Source of the DNA: Neobacillus novalis NBRC 102450
GTDB lineage: Bacteria; Bacillota; Bacilli; Bacillales; Cytobacillaceae
Reading direction: 5' to 3'
NCBI RefSeq assembly: GCF_001591805.1
Contig: NZ_BCVP01000015.1
Location: forward strand, 216,385-280,384
DNA length: 64,000 nucleotides
The translations under genes and the position numbers were made by a program. Positions 51,668-60,243 of the stretch are shown piece after piece (the first letter of the stretch is position 1; the number at the start of each line of letters is the position of its first letter). Under the pieces are notes generated by a model. The model was not told where the DNA came from and searched no databases. It saw only the letters and a list, made by a program, of their open reading frames with translations.

Positions 51668-52792
51668 ATGATTAAGACAATTTTGTTTGACGTAGATGGA
51701 GTACTTTTAAGCGAAGAGCATTATTTTGATGCATCTGCCTTAACGGTTTGGGAGCTGCTGAATAGCTGTAATTACTTAGCATTAGCACCTGAAAAGTTTA
51801 AGACGGACCATAATGAAGCCGAAATTAAGGCTATAAGGGAACAGGTATTTGAGGGGGACAAAGTTCTCAAATTATTAAAATCGCGCGGCTTAAACGCCAA
51901 CTGGGACATGATCTACCTATCATTCAGTCATCAACTAATCCACCTCCTATCGCAAATTGAGGATACTGAATTTGAAAAAATTAACAAATGGTGTCAGGCA
52001 CCAATAAATCGTGAAACATTATTAGAGATTGGCAGGGTGTTGAGTAATTATCCGGTAAAGATGGATTTTAGTTTGTTTGTGGCGGATTTTGAGCGCTCAC
52101 AGGCGATGAAGCAGGAATTGCTGGGGTATTTGAATGAGCTTGCACGAGAGAAGCTTGGGGTGGAAACAGCTATCTTCTTAAAGGGGGAGCTGTGGTCCAT
52201 TTGTGAACATGTTTCACAGGAGTGGTATGTTGGCGATGAAAATGTCCTTGCTTCCACTGGAAGACCTTCTGTACAGACAGGTAAAAATGGTTTCCTAGCA
52301 AACGAAACAACATTAGCTCCGAGGGAGGAGATCGATGAGCTATTTCAAATTCTAACTAGCGCTGGATTCACGATTGGAATCGGAACAGGCCGGCCGGCTC
52401 TTGAAACGATTCAGCCTTTTCGGCATTTAGATTGGTTGAAGCATTTTGATGAGAATAGGATCGTGACCGCTGATGAGGTGTTGGAAGCGGAAAAGGGGCT
52501 TCCTGAATGGAAATCCTTATCGAAGCCGCATCCGTATACCTACATAATGGGTCTTAAAGGTAAAAAGGCATCCGTGAAGGAATGCCTAGATACCGTGCTT
52601 CCAATTGAAAACGGTGATGAGGTTCTTGTTGTCGGCGACTCTTTGGCCGACCTACTAGCAGCGAGACAAATGGGTTGTAAGTTTGCCGCTGTATTAACAG
52701 GCCTGTCTGGAAAAGATGCGCGAAGTGAATTTGAACAATATGAGGCGGATTATATTCTTGATTCCGTGCTTGATTTGAAAGGTATTTTATAA
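51668..52792 (+). CDS. HAD superfamily hydrolase
   Basis: A 374-residue haloacid dehalogenase-like hydrolase, long for the family. Motif I is FDVDGVLL (nucleophile Asp8, acid/base Asp10), followed by a large helical cap (about residues 20-220). Motif II/III regions appear around 'IGIGTGRPALETIQPF' and motif IV 'VLVVGDSLADLLAARQMGC'. It probably removes phosphate from a small molecule, substrate unknown. Start ATG 51668 has GAGGGG upstream; the longer reading frame from 51611 has no ribosome binding site. It lies between two arrays of degenerate 21-bp repeats. Confidence 0.82.
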   Translation: MIKTILFDVDGVLLSEEHYFDASALTVWELLNSCNYLALAPEKFKTDHNEAEIKAIREQVFEGDKVLKLLKSRGLNANWDMIYLSFSHQLIHLLSQIEDTEFEKINKWCQAPINRETLLEIGRVLSNYPVKMDFSLFVADFERSQAMKQELLGYLNELAREKLGVETAIFLKGELWSICEHVSQEWYVGDENVLASTGRPSVQTGKNGFLANETTLAPREEIDELFQILTSAGFTIGIGTGRPALETIQPFRHLDWLKHFDENRIVTADEVLEAEKGLPEWKSLSKPHPYTYIMGLKGKKASVKECLDTVLPIENGDEVLVVGDSLADLLAARQMGCKFAAVLTGLSGKDARSEFEQYEADYILDSVLDLKGIL

Positions 52793-52847
52793 AAAAAGGA
52801 CAGTTTGATTTTTTTAGCCACCTTGAAAGTGATTATTTACGGAAAAA

Positions 52848-53158
52848 TTCCATCAATTCGATAATAATCGGCGTTTATTGAGGAATTTAGGCGTTCTATC
52901 AGCGGGAATTCGAAGTTTATCAATGAATCTTCAAGTTCAATGAGCGAATTTTCCCGTTCAATGGGCGAATTTTCAGGTTCAATGAGCGAATTTACGGGTT
53001 CAACGAGCGAATCATAAAATCGTGGAATATCATCGAACTTTCTGAGCGAATCCAAGCACTCTATCGGCGAATTTTCAGGTTCAATCGGCGAATTCAAGCA
53101 TTCTATCAGCGAATTTTCAGGTTCAATCGGCGAATTCAAGCATTCTATCAGCGAATCA
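52848..53158. repeat. 21-bp tandem repeat array (heptad-coding on minus strand)
   Basis: About fourteen units of 21 bp built on a TTCAATSRGCGAATTTTCAGG-like pattern, most decayed to the left. The right end holds a perfect 42-bp duplication (53071-53112 and 53113-53154), each made of two related 21-mers. On the minus strand the array is open for 100 codons (53139-52837) and reads as heptapeptides of the type NSPIEPE / NSLIECL. No good start signal supports translation, so it is listed as a repeat; the 424-bp gap 52793-53216 holds nothing else. Confidence 0.85.
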
Positions 53159-53216
53159 TAATTACCGCGCTACCTACTGGAAAAAGAAGAGGGATCGCAA
53201 TCCCTCTTTCCACTGA

Positions 53217-54866
53217 CTAAATACTTTCCACTATTTCAAACTCCGGCTCCACACGCCCAGGTTCAAACGTATCCACATTTGTTAACTCCAATAAATGTGC
53301 TTCATCTAGCCCATCAATTAACGTTAGTTCACCGATGACATCCGCGCCCATGGTTTTATCGAGTGTTAATACCATGATGGCCTCACCGCCAACCTCGGTC
53401 CGCCCTACCTGCATCGTACCAATATTTATTCCATAATCGCCTAACAACGATCCAACCTTGCCAATCATCCCCGGTACATCGCGGTGCTTTATATATAACA
53501 GGTATTTTTCCGGTTTCACATCAATTCGGTACTGGTTAATTTTTAAAATTCGCGCGCCGTAACCATTTAAGACAGTTGCACCAATCCGTGCTGTTTCCAG
53601 ACCATTAGAGACACAAAGCTCCATATAATTTGCAAAACCTTTATTCGTAGCATTTTTCGCAACATTATAGGAAACTCCCTGCTCTTTCAAGAGATGAAGC
53701 ACATTAATCAGATTGACAGAATCACTTAAATGATAGGATAGTACGCCTTTCAACAGCGTACGTGTAAGCAATTCCGTATCCTCATCAATTAAATCGCCAT
53801 AATAATTGATTTCAATTTTAGCAGGGGCCTGCTTGTTTAATAACTGAATCACGAGCTGCCCCATTTGGTCTCCAAGCAGTAAATAGGGCTGGAGCTTTGC
53901 CTGAGTTTCCCCGGACATTTGCGGCATATTGACCGCATTCTGAATCGACTGTGTTTCAAAAATCTCGATAATTTCAGCACTTACCTCTTGAGCGACTTTT
54001 TCCTGTGCCTCAATTGTTGAAGCTCCAAGATGCGGCGTCACAATGATATTTGGGTTTTGCAGTAATTCTACATCTGCAACCGGTTCTTTTTCAAAAACAT
54101 CGAGTGCGGCCCCTGCTACATGCCCAGACTTAATTGCTCTAACTAACGCTTTCTCGTCAATCACACCGCCGCGGGCACAATTGACAAAACGGACACCTTT
54201 TTTCGTTTTTCGCAAATAATCATCATTCACAAGTCCACGTGTATCATTGGTCAGCGGCGTATGAATCGTAATAAAATCGGATTCCGCAGCGATTAAATCA
54301 AGACTTGCTTTTGTGAACCCCAATTTTTTCGCCCGCTCCTCCGTTAAGTATGGGTCAAACCCTAATATGTTCATGCCGAAGCTCTTAGCCCGTTTCGCAA
54401 CCTCAGTGCCAATCTTCCCCATTCCGATGACACCGAGCGTTTTTTTATACAGCTCCACACCCTTGAAAGAATTGCGGTCCCATTCACCAGCTGCCGTTTT
54501 TTGATGGGCTTGAGGAATTTTTCGTGCTAATGACAGCATCATTGCTAAAGTATGCTCGGTAGCAGCAATCGTATTAGCTCCGGGTGCATTAATAACGATG
54601 ATCCCTTTGCGGGTTGCCGCATTGACATCGATATTATCGACACCAACACCGGCACGGGCAATAACACGGAGTCGGCCAGCAGTTTCAAGCAGTTCCACGG
54701 TTACCTTTGTTTGACTTCTTACGATCAGGGCGTCGTAATCGCCAATAATGTTTTTCAACTCTGCAACAGGAAGAGTTGGCTGCCGTTCAACAATAAAATG
54801 TGGATGTTCAATTAAACTGACCAATCCTGTATGGCTAATTCCGTCGGTTACCAGTACTTTATACAT
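53217..54866 (-). CDS. serA: D-3-phosphoglycerate dehydrogenase
   Basis: A 549-residue SerA of the long form: NAD-binding domain with GMGKIG (148-153), the catalytic Arg in 'NCARGGVIDEKAL', His in 'TPHLGASTIEAQEKVA', an intervening domain (about 320-450) and a C-terminal ACT domain (about 472-545, 'YLLYIKHRDVPGMIGKVGSLLGDYGINI'). It catalyses the first step of serine synthesis; the ACT domain usually mediates feedback by serine. It overlaps the upstream aminotransferase gene by 8 bp, and both lie behind a T-box leader. Confidence 0.95.
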   Translation of the reverse strand: MYKVLVTDGISHTGLVSLIEHPHFIVERQPTLPVAELKNIIGDYDALIVRSQTKVTVELLETAGRLRVIARAGVGVDNIDVNAATRKGIIVINAPGANTIAATEHTLAMMLSLARKIPQAHQKTAAGEWDRNSFKGVELYKKTLGVIGMGKIGTEVAKRAKSFGMNILGFDPYLTEERAKKLGFTKASLDLIAAESDFITIHTPLTNDTRGLVNDDYLRKTKKGVRFVNCARGGVIDEKALVRAIKSGHVAGAALDVFEKEPVADVELLQNPNIIVTPHLGASTIEAQEKVAQEVSAEIIEIFETQSIQNAVNMPQMSGETQAKLQPYLLLGDQMGQLVIQLLNKQAPAKIEINYYGDLIDEDTELLTRTLLKGVLSYHLSDSVNLINVLHLLKEQGVSYNVAKNATNKGFANYMELCVSNGLETARIGATVLNGYGARILKINQYRIDVKPEKYLLYIKHRDVPGMIGKVGSLLGDYGINIGTMQVGRTEVGGEAIMVLTLDKTMGADVIGELTLIDGLDEAHLLELTNVDTFEPGRVEPEFEIVESI

Positions 54867-56016
54867 GTTCCATCCAAACCTCCTCAGCTCTTTTCACCGC
54901 AATACCTAACACATCTTTTCCTTCTAAAAATTTCAAGGTCATTTCAATGCTTCCTAATACTTTTATGACATCAAACGGCGTACAATACCCCATATGGCCG
55001 ATTCGGAAAATTTCACCCTTCAATTTCTTTTGACCGCCGCCAACTGTAATCGCAAATTTATCTTTAAGCAATTTTTTTATTTGTTTAGATGGTTCATCAA
55101 TTGTTCTAACAGCTGTAACAGTCGGTGATGCATCTTCATCAGATGTTAATAGCGGTATTTCAATCGCCTTTAAGCCTTCCCGAACCATCTCTTTTAAAAG
55201 CAAATGCCGTTTAATTACATTTTCAAAGCCTTCTTCTTCTAACATGCGGCAAACCTCTTGGGCACCGTAAATGAGTGACACGGCAGGTGTAAATGGGGTA
55301 GATTTGTCAGTTTCATAGGATGCTAGATAGCGGTTTAAATCGAGATAAAACCGTTTCGCCTTACAGTTGCGAATCACTTCTCTGGCCGTATCATTCATCG
55401 CAACGAACGCTAATCCTGGGGGAAGCATGAGCGCTTTTTGTGAGCCGGAAACAAGAATATCGATATTCCATCCCTTCATATCTACAGGAACAGCGCCGAT
55501 ACAGCTTACACCATCAACAATATAAAGGGCATTGGTTACTTTCTTAACAACCTCACCTAAATCTTTTATCGGATTAAGAACCCCTGTTGACGTTTCACAA
55601 TAGGTAGCAAAAACTGCTTTTATCTCTTTTGGAATCGACTGCAAAAATTCCTCCAGCTGCTCAGGTTTACACGCCGCCCCCCATTCAATATTTAAGCGGT
55701 GAACATTAGCGCCAAAGGTTTCGCAAATCGAAGCAAACCGGTCTCCGAAAGCCCCGGCAACCACCACCACTATCTCATCATTTTCTTCAATCACATTAGC
55801 GGCCGCTGCTTCTAATGCGGAAGTGCCGCTACCAGCGAGAACGGTAACAGGATTTTCCGAACCAAACACAGGCATAAGGCGGGTTGCAACATCTTCAAGT
55901 AATGTAGGGAATTCTTGGCTGCGGTGGGCAATCATTGGCTGATTCATCGCCGCTTTCACACGATCAGGAATCGGCGTTGGACCAGGGGCGAATAAGTATT
56001 GCTGATCAAGTAACAT
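54859..56016 (-). CDS. Class V aminotransferase (serine-pathway / alanine-glyoxylate type)
   Basis: A 385-residue PLP enzyme of class V, alanine/serine-glyoxylate type. PLP Lys194 lies in SGSQKALMLPPG, the ring-stacking/Asp pair in 'YIVDGVSCIG' (Asp168), and 'PGPTPIPDRVKAAM' opens the chain. It is not a classical SerC, but its operon with serA behind an aminoacyl T-box suggests it makes phosphoserine or serine in vivo. The family also includes PucG, the ureidoglycine-glyoxylate aminotransferase, so a side role with ureide intermediates is conceivable. Start ATG 56016 is preferred (AAAGG nine bases upstream); the ATG at 56025 touches that site. Confidence 0.82.
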   Translation of the reverse strand: MLLDQQYLFAPGPTPIPDRVKAAMNQPMIAHRSQEFPTLLEDVATRLMPVFGSENPVTVLAGSGTSALEAAAANVIEENDEIVVVVAGAFGDRFASICETFGANVHRLNIEWGAACKPEQLEEFLQSIPKEIKAVFATYCETSTGVLNPIKDLGEVVKKVTNALYIVDGVSCIGAVPVDMKGWNIDILVSGSQKALMLPPGLAFVAMNDTAREVIRNCKAKRFYLDLNRYLASYETDKSTPFTPAVSLIYGAQEVCRMLEEEGFENVIKRHLLLKEMVREGLKAIEIPLLTSDEDASPTVTAVRTIDEPSKQIKKLLKDKFAITVGGGQKKLKGEIFRIGHMGYCTPFDVIKVLGSIEMTLKFLEGKDVLGIAVKRAEEVWMEHV

Positions 56017-56090
56017 CGAAAACATCCTTTCAAATTTTTGTTTGGCATTAGTGCCGAAGAACCTTGGAACTTTTACTCTTAAAATAAAAA

Positions 56091-56133
56091 ACGTCCCTCA
56101 TAACAGGCAGAATAATCCTGTTATGAGGGACGT
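56091..56133 (-). terminator. T-box regulated terminator
   Basis: Perfect 17-bp stem (CCTGTTATGAGGGACGT and complement) with a 9-nt loop and TTTTTATTTT on the minus strand. The alternative antiterminator would pair with the T-box bulge sequence TGGCACC. Confidence 0.92.
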
Positions 56134-56296
56134 GAATAAACGCGTGGTGCCACCCTCTTTTGCCGCAAGAAAAATACATGCAGCCTTAAGAAAATAACGG
56201 TTTTAACCGGGCTAGCCTACTTCAAGCTTTCAGCTGCCAGTTCAGAAGGGCTGGGCTGTATGCAATCAGAATCTATATCTCTGAACTCTGATTACT

Positions 56297-56442
56297 GTCT
56301 GGCTTCAGCGCCCAGCGACTAGTGTACTTCGCGTTCCTCCCTACGATAAGTCAACATCGAATCGCTAACGCTCTTCGTGTTTCCTTTATCTCAGTCGGAT
56401 CGCTCCAGTCCATACGTCGCTAAACGGGCGCTTCCGCTTTTC
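56297..56442 (-). repeat. Interspersed ~146-bp repeat, copy 2 (inside T-box leader)
   Basis: Reverse-complement copy of the repeat at 39681-39827. Shared blocks include GAGATAAAGGAAACACG, GATGTTGACTTATCGTAGGG, GGCGTATGG/GACGTATGG and the ending GGCGCTGRAGCYAGAC. The ends (GAAAAGCGGAAGCGCC and GGGCGCTGAAGC) are partly complementary, so the RNA could fold into one long hairpin. Confidence 0.88.
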
Positions 56443-56527
56443 TTTAAGAAATTGCACCGGTTCGCAGCAGCCACCGGCTCTCTGAAGCATTTTCTTAATG
56501 CCGTCTTCATCATCACTTTTCATCCAT

Positions 56528-56556
56528 ATCATAACCCAAGTTGATTGAAATTTCAA
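56528..56556 (-). promoter_or_regulatory. Promoter of the serine operon
   Basis: On the minus strand TTGAAA (56556-56551), 17-bp spacer, TATGAT (56533-56528). It would start transcription close to 56521, just before Stem I of the T-box. Confidence 0.65.
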
Positions 56557-56722
56557 AAATTAACTAAATATAGGGACTATTCTACAACGATACCTTCAGT
56601 ATTGTAAAGGGATAAAGCAGAAAAATTTTCATTTTAAAAAGTGAAAATATCTACATCAAAATAGTATTCCAGCTATGACACGATAGTAAGCGATTACATA
56701 GTAATTAAAGAAAACAAAGCTA

Positions 56723-56751
56723 TTGTAAAAATATTCAGAGAATCATATAAT
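56723..56751 (+). promoter_or_regulatory. Promoter of the hom-thrC-thrB operon
   Basis: TTGTAA (56723-56728), 17-bp spacer, perfect TATAAT (56746-56751). Transcription would start near 56758, which makes the ATG at 56750 impossible as a start for hom and supports GTG 56810. Confidence 0.7.
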
Positions 56752-56809
56752 GTCTACAACAGAAAAACATTTGTGCGTCACAGGTGGACAAATGCAGGAG
56801 GGGAAACGA

Positions 56810-58105
56810 GTGAAAGCCATCTCAATTGGGTTATTAGGTTTAGGCACAGTTGGTTCAGGGGTTGTCAAAATTATCAAAAATCACCAGGATAAATTAATCC
56901 ACCAAGTGGGTTGTCCGGTTGTCATCAAAAAAATCCTTGTTCAGGATTTACATAAGGATAGACCGGTTGAAATCGAAACTGGACTATTAACATCAAACGC
57001 CGACGAAATTCTGCGTGATAAAGAAATAGATGTGGTTATCGAGGTAATGGGCGGAGTAGAGGAAACAAAAGACTATTTGATCAGTGCCCTCCGGCAAGGA
57101 AAGCATGTAGTAACTGCGAATAAGGATTTGATGGCCCTGCACGGTTCAGAGCTGTTAACGGTTGCTTCCGAACATGGCTGTGACCTTTTTTATGAAGCAA
57201 GTGTGGCCGGAGGTATTCCTATCTTACGAGGCCTTGTTGATGGGCTTGCATCCGATCGAATCACTCAAATGATGGGAATTGTAAATGGAACAACGAATTA
57301 TATCTTAACGAAAATGAGTGATGAAGGCCGCTCCTATGATGAAGTCCTTAAAGAAGCCCAGGATCTTGGGTTTGCCGAAGCTGACCCAACTTCAGATGTC
57401 GAAGGTTTAGATGCCGCCCGCAAAATGACGATACTGGCGACATTAGGTTTTTCGATGCACATTGATTTAGATGACGTGAAGGTATGCGGTATTTCCAGCA
57501 TTACGGAAGAGGATTTACGGTATGGAAAACAATTAGGCTATACCATGAAACTAATTGGCTATGCTCATCGTGAAGGTGAAAAAGTCGAGGTAAGTGTCGC
57601 ACCTACCTTTTTGTCTAATAATCATCCGCTTGCCTCTGTGCAAAACGAATACAACGCTGTTTACGTCTATGGTGAGGCAGTCGGAGAAACGATGTTTTAT
57701 GGTCCTGGCGCCGGAAGCCTGCCGACAGCAACAGCAGTTGTTTCCGACCTTGTAGGCGTTATGAAAAACTTAAGATTAGGTGTAAATGGCCGCAGCGCCG
57801 TCACACCGCAATATCCAAAGCTGTTAAAGGACAATGAAGAACAGTTCTCAAAATATTTCTTGCGGATTCACGTACAGGATGAGGTTGGCGTTTTTGCGGA
57901 TATTACCGCCATTTTTGCAAAATACGGCGTAAGCTTTGAAAAAATACTTCAGCTGCCAATTAAGAAAAATGAAACATCGGAAATCGTCTTAGTTACGCAC
58001 AAAGCTTCGCTCACCAATTACGATAAAATTTTACTAGAGTTATATGATTTAAAGGCAGTAAAGGAAGTAAAAAGTGCGTATAGAGTGGTGAGGAAATCGT
58101 TATGA
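56810..58105 (+). CDS. hom: Homoserine dehydrogenase
   Basis: A 431-residue enzyme making homoserine from aspartate semialdehyde. Rossmann motif GLGTVG (10-15), the catalytic domain with '[11 protein letters not shown]', '[12 protein letters not shown]'-type segment (here [11 protein letters not shown]) and '[15 protein letters not shown]', and a C-terminal ACT domain (about 350-425). Start is GTG 56810, six bases after AGGAGGGG, giving the usual Bacillus Hom length; the longer frame begins inside the -10 box. Overlaps thrC by ATGA. Confidence 0.94.
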   Translation: MKAISIGLLGLGTVGSGVVKIIKNHQDKLIHQVGCPVVIKKILVQDLHKDRPVEIETGLLTSNADEILRDKEIDVVIEVMGGVEETKDYLISALRQGKHVVTANKDLMALHGSELLTVASEHGCDLFYEASVAGGIPILRGLVDGLASDRITQMMGIVNGTTNYILTKMSDEGRSYDEVLKEAQDLGFAEADPTSDVEGLDAARKMTILATLGFSMHIDLDDVKVCGISSITEEDLRYGKQLGYTMKLIGYAHREGEKVEVSVAPTFLSNNHPLASVQNEYNAVYVYGEAVGETMFYGPGAGSLPTATAVVSDLVGVMKNLRLGVNGRSAVTPQYPKLLKDNEEQFSKYFLRIHVQDEVGVFADITAIFAKYGVSFEKILQLPIKKNETSEIVLVTHKASLTNYDKILLELYDLKAVKEVKSAYRVVRKSL

Positions 58106-59163
58106 GATGGCCGGGATTACTAGAAGCTTATAAAGAGTATTTACCAATCAACAATCAGACTCCAAAACTTACATTGAATGAAGGAAATACCCCGTTAATA
58201 AAGCTCGAACGACTGTCTCGAGAATGGGATGTCAAGCTTTATGTGAAAATGGAAGGGGCGAATCCGACTGGTTCCTTTAAAGACCGGGGAATGGTCATGG
58301 CTGTTGCCAAGGCAGTGGAAGAAGGCAGTAAAACGGTCATCTGTGCCTCAACTGGGAACACTTCTGCTGCCGCTGCTGCCTACGCGGCGCGGGCAGGCTT
58401 AAACTGTATCATCGTCATTCCTGAAGGAAAAATTGCCCTCGGCAAACTTGCCCAGGCGATGATGTATGGGGCGGAAATCATCTCAATTGAAGGAAATTTT
58501 GACCAAGCGCTGAAGATGGTGCGAAATATTAGTGGGGAGGAACCAATTACACTCGTCAATTCCGTGAATCCATTCAGGTTAGAAGGGCAAAAAACAGCGG
58601 CCTTTGAGGTATGCGATCAGCTTGGTGATGCTCCAGATATTTTAGCGATTCCAGTTGGGAACGCCGGAAATATCAGTGCTTATTGGAAAGGATTTAAAGA
58701 ATACGCCAATAAAAAGGAGACTGGCTTACCGCGGATGTTTGGTTTTGAGGCTGCAGGTGCCGCCGCACTTGTTCATAACCGTGTCTTTGAAAACCCAGAA
58801 ACGATTGCCACAGCGATTCGAATCGGAAACCCGGCAAGTTGGGATTTAGCTATATCCGCTGTTCAGGAATCCAATGGTCTTTTTGATGAAGTCAGTGACG
58901 AAGAAATTGTCGCTGCCTATAAAAAGTTAGCCACCTCTGAAGGTGTTTTTGCTGAACCGGCTTCTTGTGCCTCCATCGCAGGTGTTTATAAAAGTATCCA
59001 AACTGGAAAAATTGATAAAGGAACGAAGATTGTAGCAGTACTTACCGGGAATGGCTTGAAGGACCCGGATACGGCGATAGAAAGCAGTCTCGTTAAGCCG
59101 GTCCGATTGCCAAATGATGAAAGGGCAGTGACCGAACATATTCGAGGAGTTGTCCGTGGATGA
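58102..59163 (+). CDS. thrC: Threonine synthase
   Basis: A 353-residue PLP enzyme converting phosphohomoserine to threonine. PLP Lys60 in [11 protein letters not shown], '[19 protein letters not shown]' and the phosphate-binding loop '[13 protein letters not shown]' are conserved. Overlaps hom and thrB by four bases each (ATGA), so translation is coupled. Confidence 0.95.
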   Translation: MRWPGLLEAYKEYLPINNQTPKLTLNEGNTPLIKLERLSREWDVKLYVKMEGANPTGSFKDRGMVMAVAKAVEEGSKTVICASTGNTSAAAAAYAARAGLNCIIVIPEGKIALGKLAQAMMYGAEIISIEGNFDQALKMVRNISGEEPITLVNSVNPFRLEGQKTAAFEVCDQLGDAPDILAIPVGNAGNISAYWKGFKEYANKKETGLPRMFGFEAAGAAALVHNRVFENPETIATAIRIGNPASWDLAISAVQESNGLFDEVSDEEIVAAYKKLATSEGVFAEPASCASIAGVYKSIQTGKIDKGTKIVAVLTGNGLKDPDTAIESSLVKPVRLPNDERAVTEHIRGVVRG

Positions 59164-60071
59164 CTCTAAAAGACCGTTTTGTTATCAAAGTACCTGCGAG
59201 TACGGCAAATCTTGGGCCGGGCTTTGATTCGATTGGACTTGCCCTTGATTTGTATTTAACTTTGGAAGTGGAGAAAAATGATAAGTGGGAATGTTTTTCT
59301 TTAAGTGAGGAACTGAAGGATCTTCCAACTAATGAGGAGCATTTTATCTGCCAGGTTGCGATTAAGACAGCAGCAACCTATTCCGTTGAATTACCCCCGT
59401 GTAAAATTAACATCAACAGTGATATCCCGTTAGCACGAGGGCTTGGTTCAAGTGCAGCCGCGATTATCGCCGGGATTGAGCTTGCAGACGTTGTTGGCGG
59501 CTTAAGTTTAACCAAGGAGGAAAAGCTCCTCCTTGCTACCAAGATGGAGGGCCATCCAGATAATGTGGGTGCCTCTCTCTATGGTGGACTAGTGGTTGGG
59601 TGTTATCAGCAAAACGAAGTGGATATGCTGTCATTCACGAATCTTCCTATAGAGATAGTTGTAGTCATTCCGCAAGAAATTCTATTGACGAAGGAATCAC
59701 GAGACGTTTTGCCAGCTGCCTATTCTCGTCGTGATGCTGTCCAAGCTTCGTCTACTGCTAATCTTATGATCGCAGCCCTATTAAGTCAAAACTGGTCTCT
59801 GGCAGGAAAAATGATGGAACAAGACATTTTCCACCAGCCTTACCGAAAACCGCTGATTCACTCCTTTCATGATATTGAAAAAACAGCTAAATCCAATGGT
59901 GCTTTCGGAGTGGCCTTGAGTGGTGCCGGACCGACCGTTATTTGCTTTACCGAAAAAGGAAATGGAAGGCAGCTGTCACTAGATTTACAAGCCGTTTTTC
60001 TGGAAATGACTGTGAAACCTCTCCATATCGATTATTTTGGAAGCAAGGTAAAAGTAGTTGAAGTTTATTAA
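59160..60071 (+). CDS. thrB: Homoserine kinase
   Basis: A 303-residue GHMP kinase phosphorylating homoserine. '[20 protein letters not shown]' at the N-terminus, the ATP-binding '[17 protein letters not shown]' (about 88-104), and '[14 protein letters not shown]' near the end are the three GHMP motifs. Last gene of the threonine operon, with a terminator. Confidence 0.95.
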   Translation: MTLKDRFVIKVPASTANLGPGFDSIGLALDLYLTLEVEKNDKWECFSLSEELKDLPTNEEHFICQVAIKTAATYSVELPPCKININSDIPLARGLGSSAAAIIAGIELADVVGGLSLTKEEKLLLATKMEGHPDNVGASLYGGLVVGCYQQNEVDMLSFTNLPIEIVVVIPQEILLTKESRDVLPAAYSRRDAVQASSTANLMIAALLSQNWSLAGKMMEQDIFHQPYRKPLIHSFHDIEKTAKSNGAFGVALSGAGPTVICFTEKGNGRQLSLDLQAVFLEMTVKPLHIDYFGSKVKVVEVY

Positions 60072-60074
60072 TCG

Positions 60075-60106
60075 AGAAAAGGGCAGCCACTGGCCGCCCT
60101 TTTTCT
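60075..60106 (+). terminator. Terminator of the threonine operon
   Basis: GAAAAGGGC...GCC ACT GGC...GCCCTTTTTC stem with a small internal asymmetry and a T-run. Confidence 0.82.
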
Positions 60107-60243
60107 ATTGACCAGCTCCAGGAAGAACGTTCCATATTTCTTGGAAAATATCGCCTATTTGTTTTCTCCAAACTCGTATACATATCGCTTTTTTATGATA
60201 AAATAATGTAAATATTGTGAAAATGGAGAGGGGGGATTAAGAA

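Larger units (their letters stand above)
56084..56521 (-). ncRNA. T-box leader of the serine operon, with repeat insertion
   Basis: Read on the minus strand. The distal Stem I signature AGAGAGCCGGTGG...GAACCGGTG lies at 56484-56454, closed by TTAAGAAA / TTTCTTAA. A Stem III-like GTAGGCTAGCCCGGTTAAAACCG follows near 56220-56195, then the T-box GGGTGGCACCACGCG (56155-56141) and a 17-bp terminator stem (56133-56091) with a T-run. Uncharged tRNA binding would open the terminator; tRNA-Ser is expected from the genes controlled, but the specifier codon could not be fixed. Between Stem I and the rest sits a 146-bp interspersed repeat (56442-56297); without it the spacing would be normal. Confidence 0.85.

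Noticed and set aside
52837..53139. 100-residue ORF on the minus strand
   Set aside because: It is the reading of the 21-bp repeat array; no ribosome binding site and pure heptad composition. Kept as a repeat, with coding left as a question.
52848..53158. Possible CRISPR array
   Set aside because: Repeats are directly adjacent 21-mers without unique spacers, and no cas genes are present.
56750..56809. N-terminal extension of homoserine dehydrogenase
   Set aside because: The ATG lies within the -10 element, and GTG 56810 has a strong ribosome binding site and gives the normal family length.
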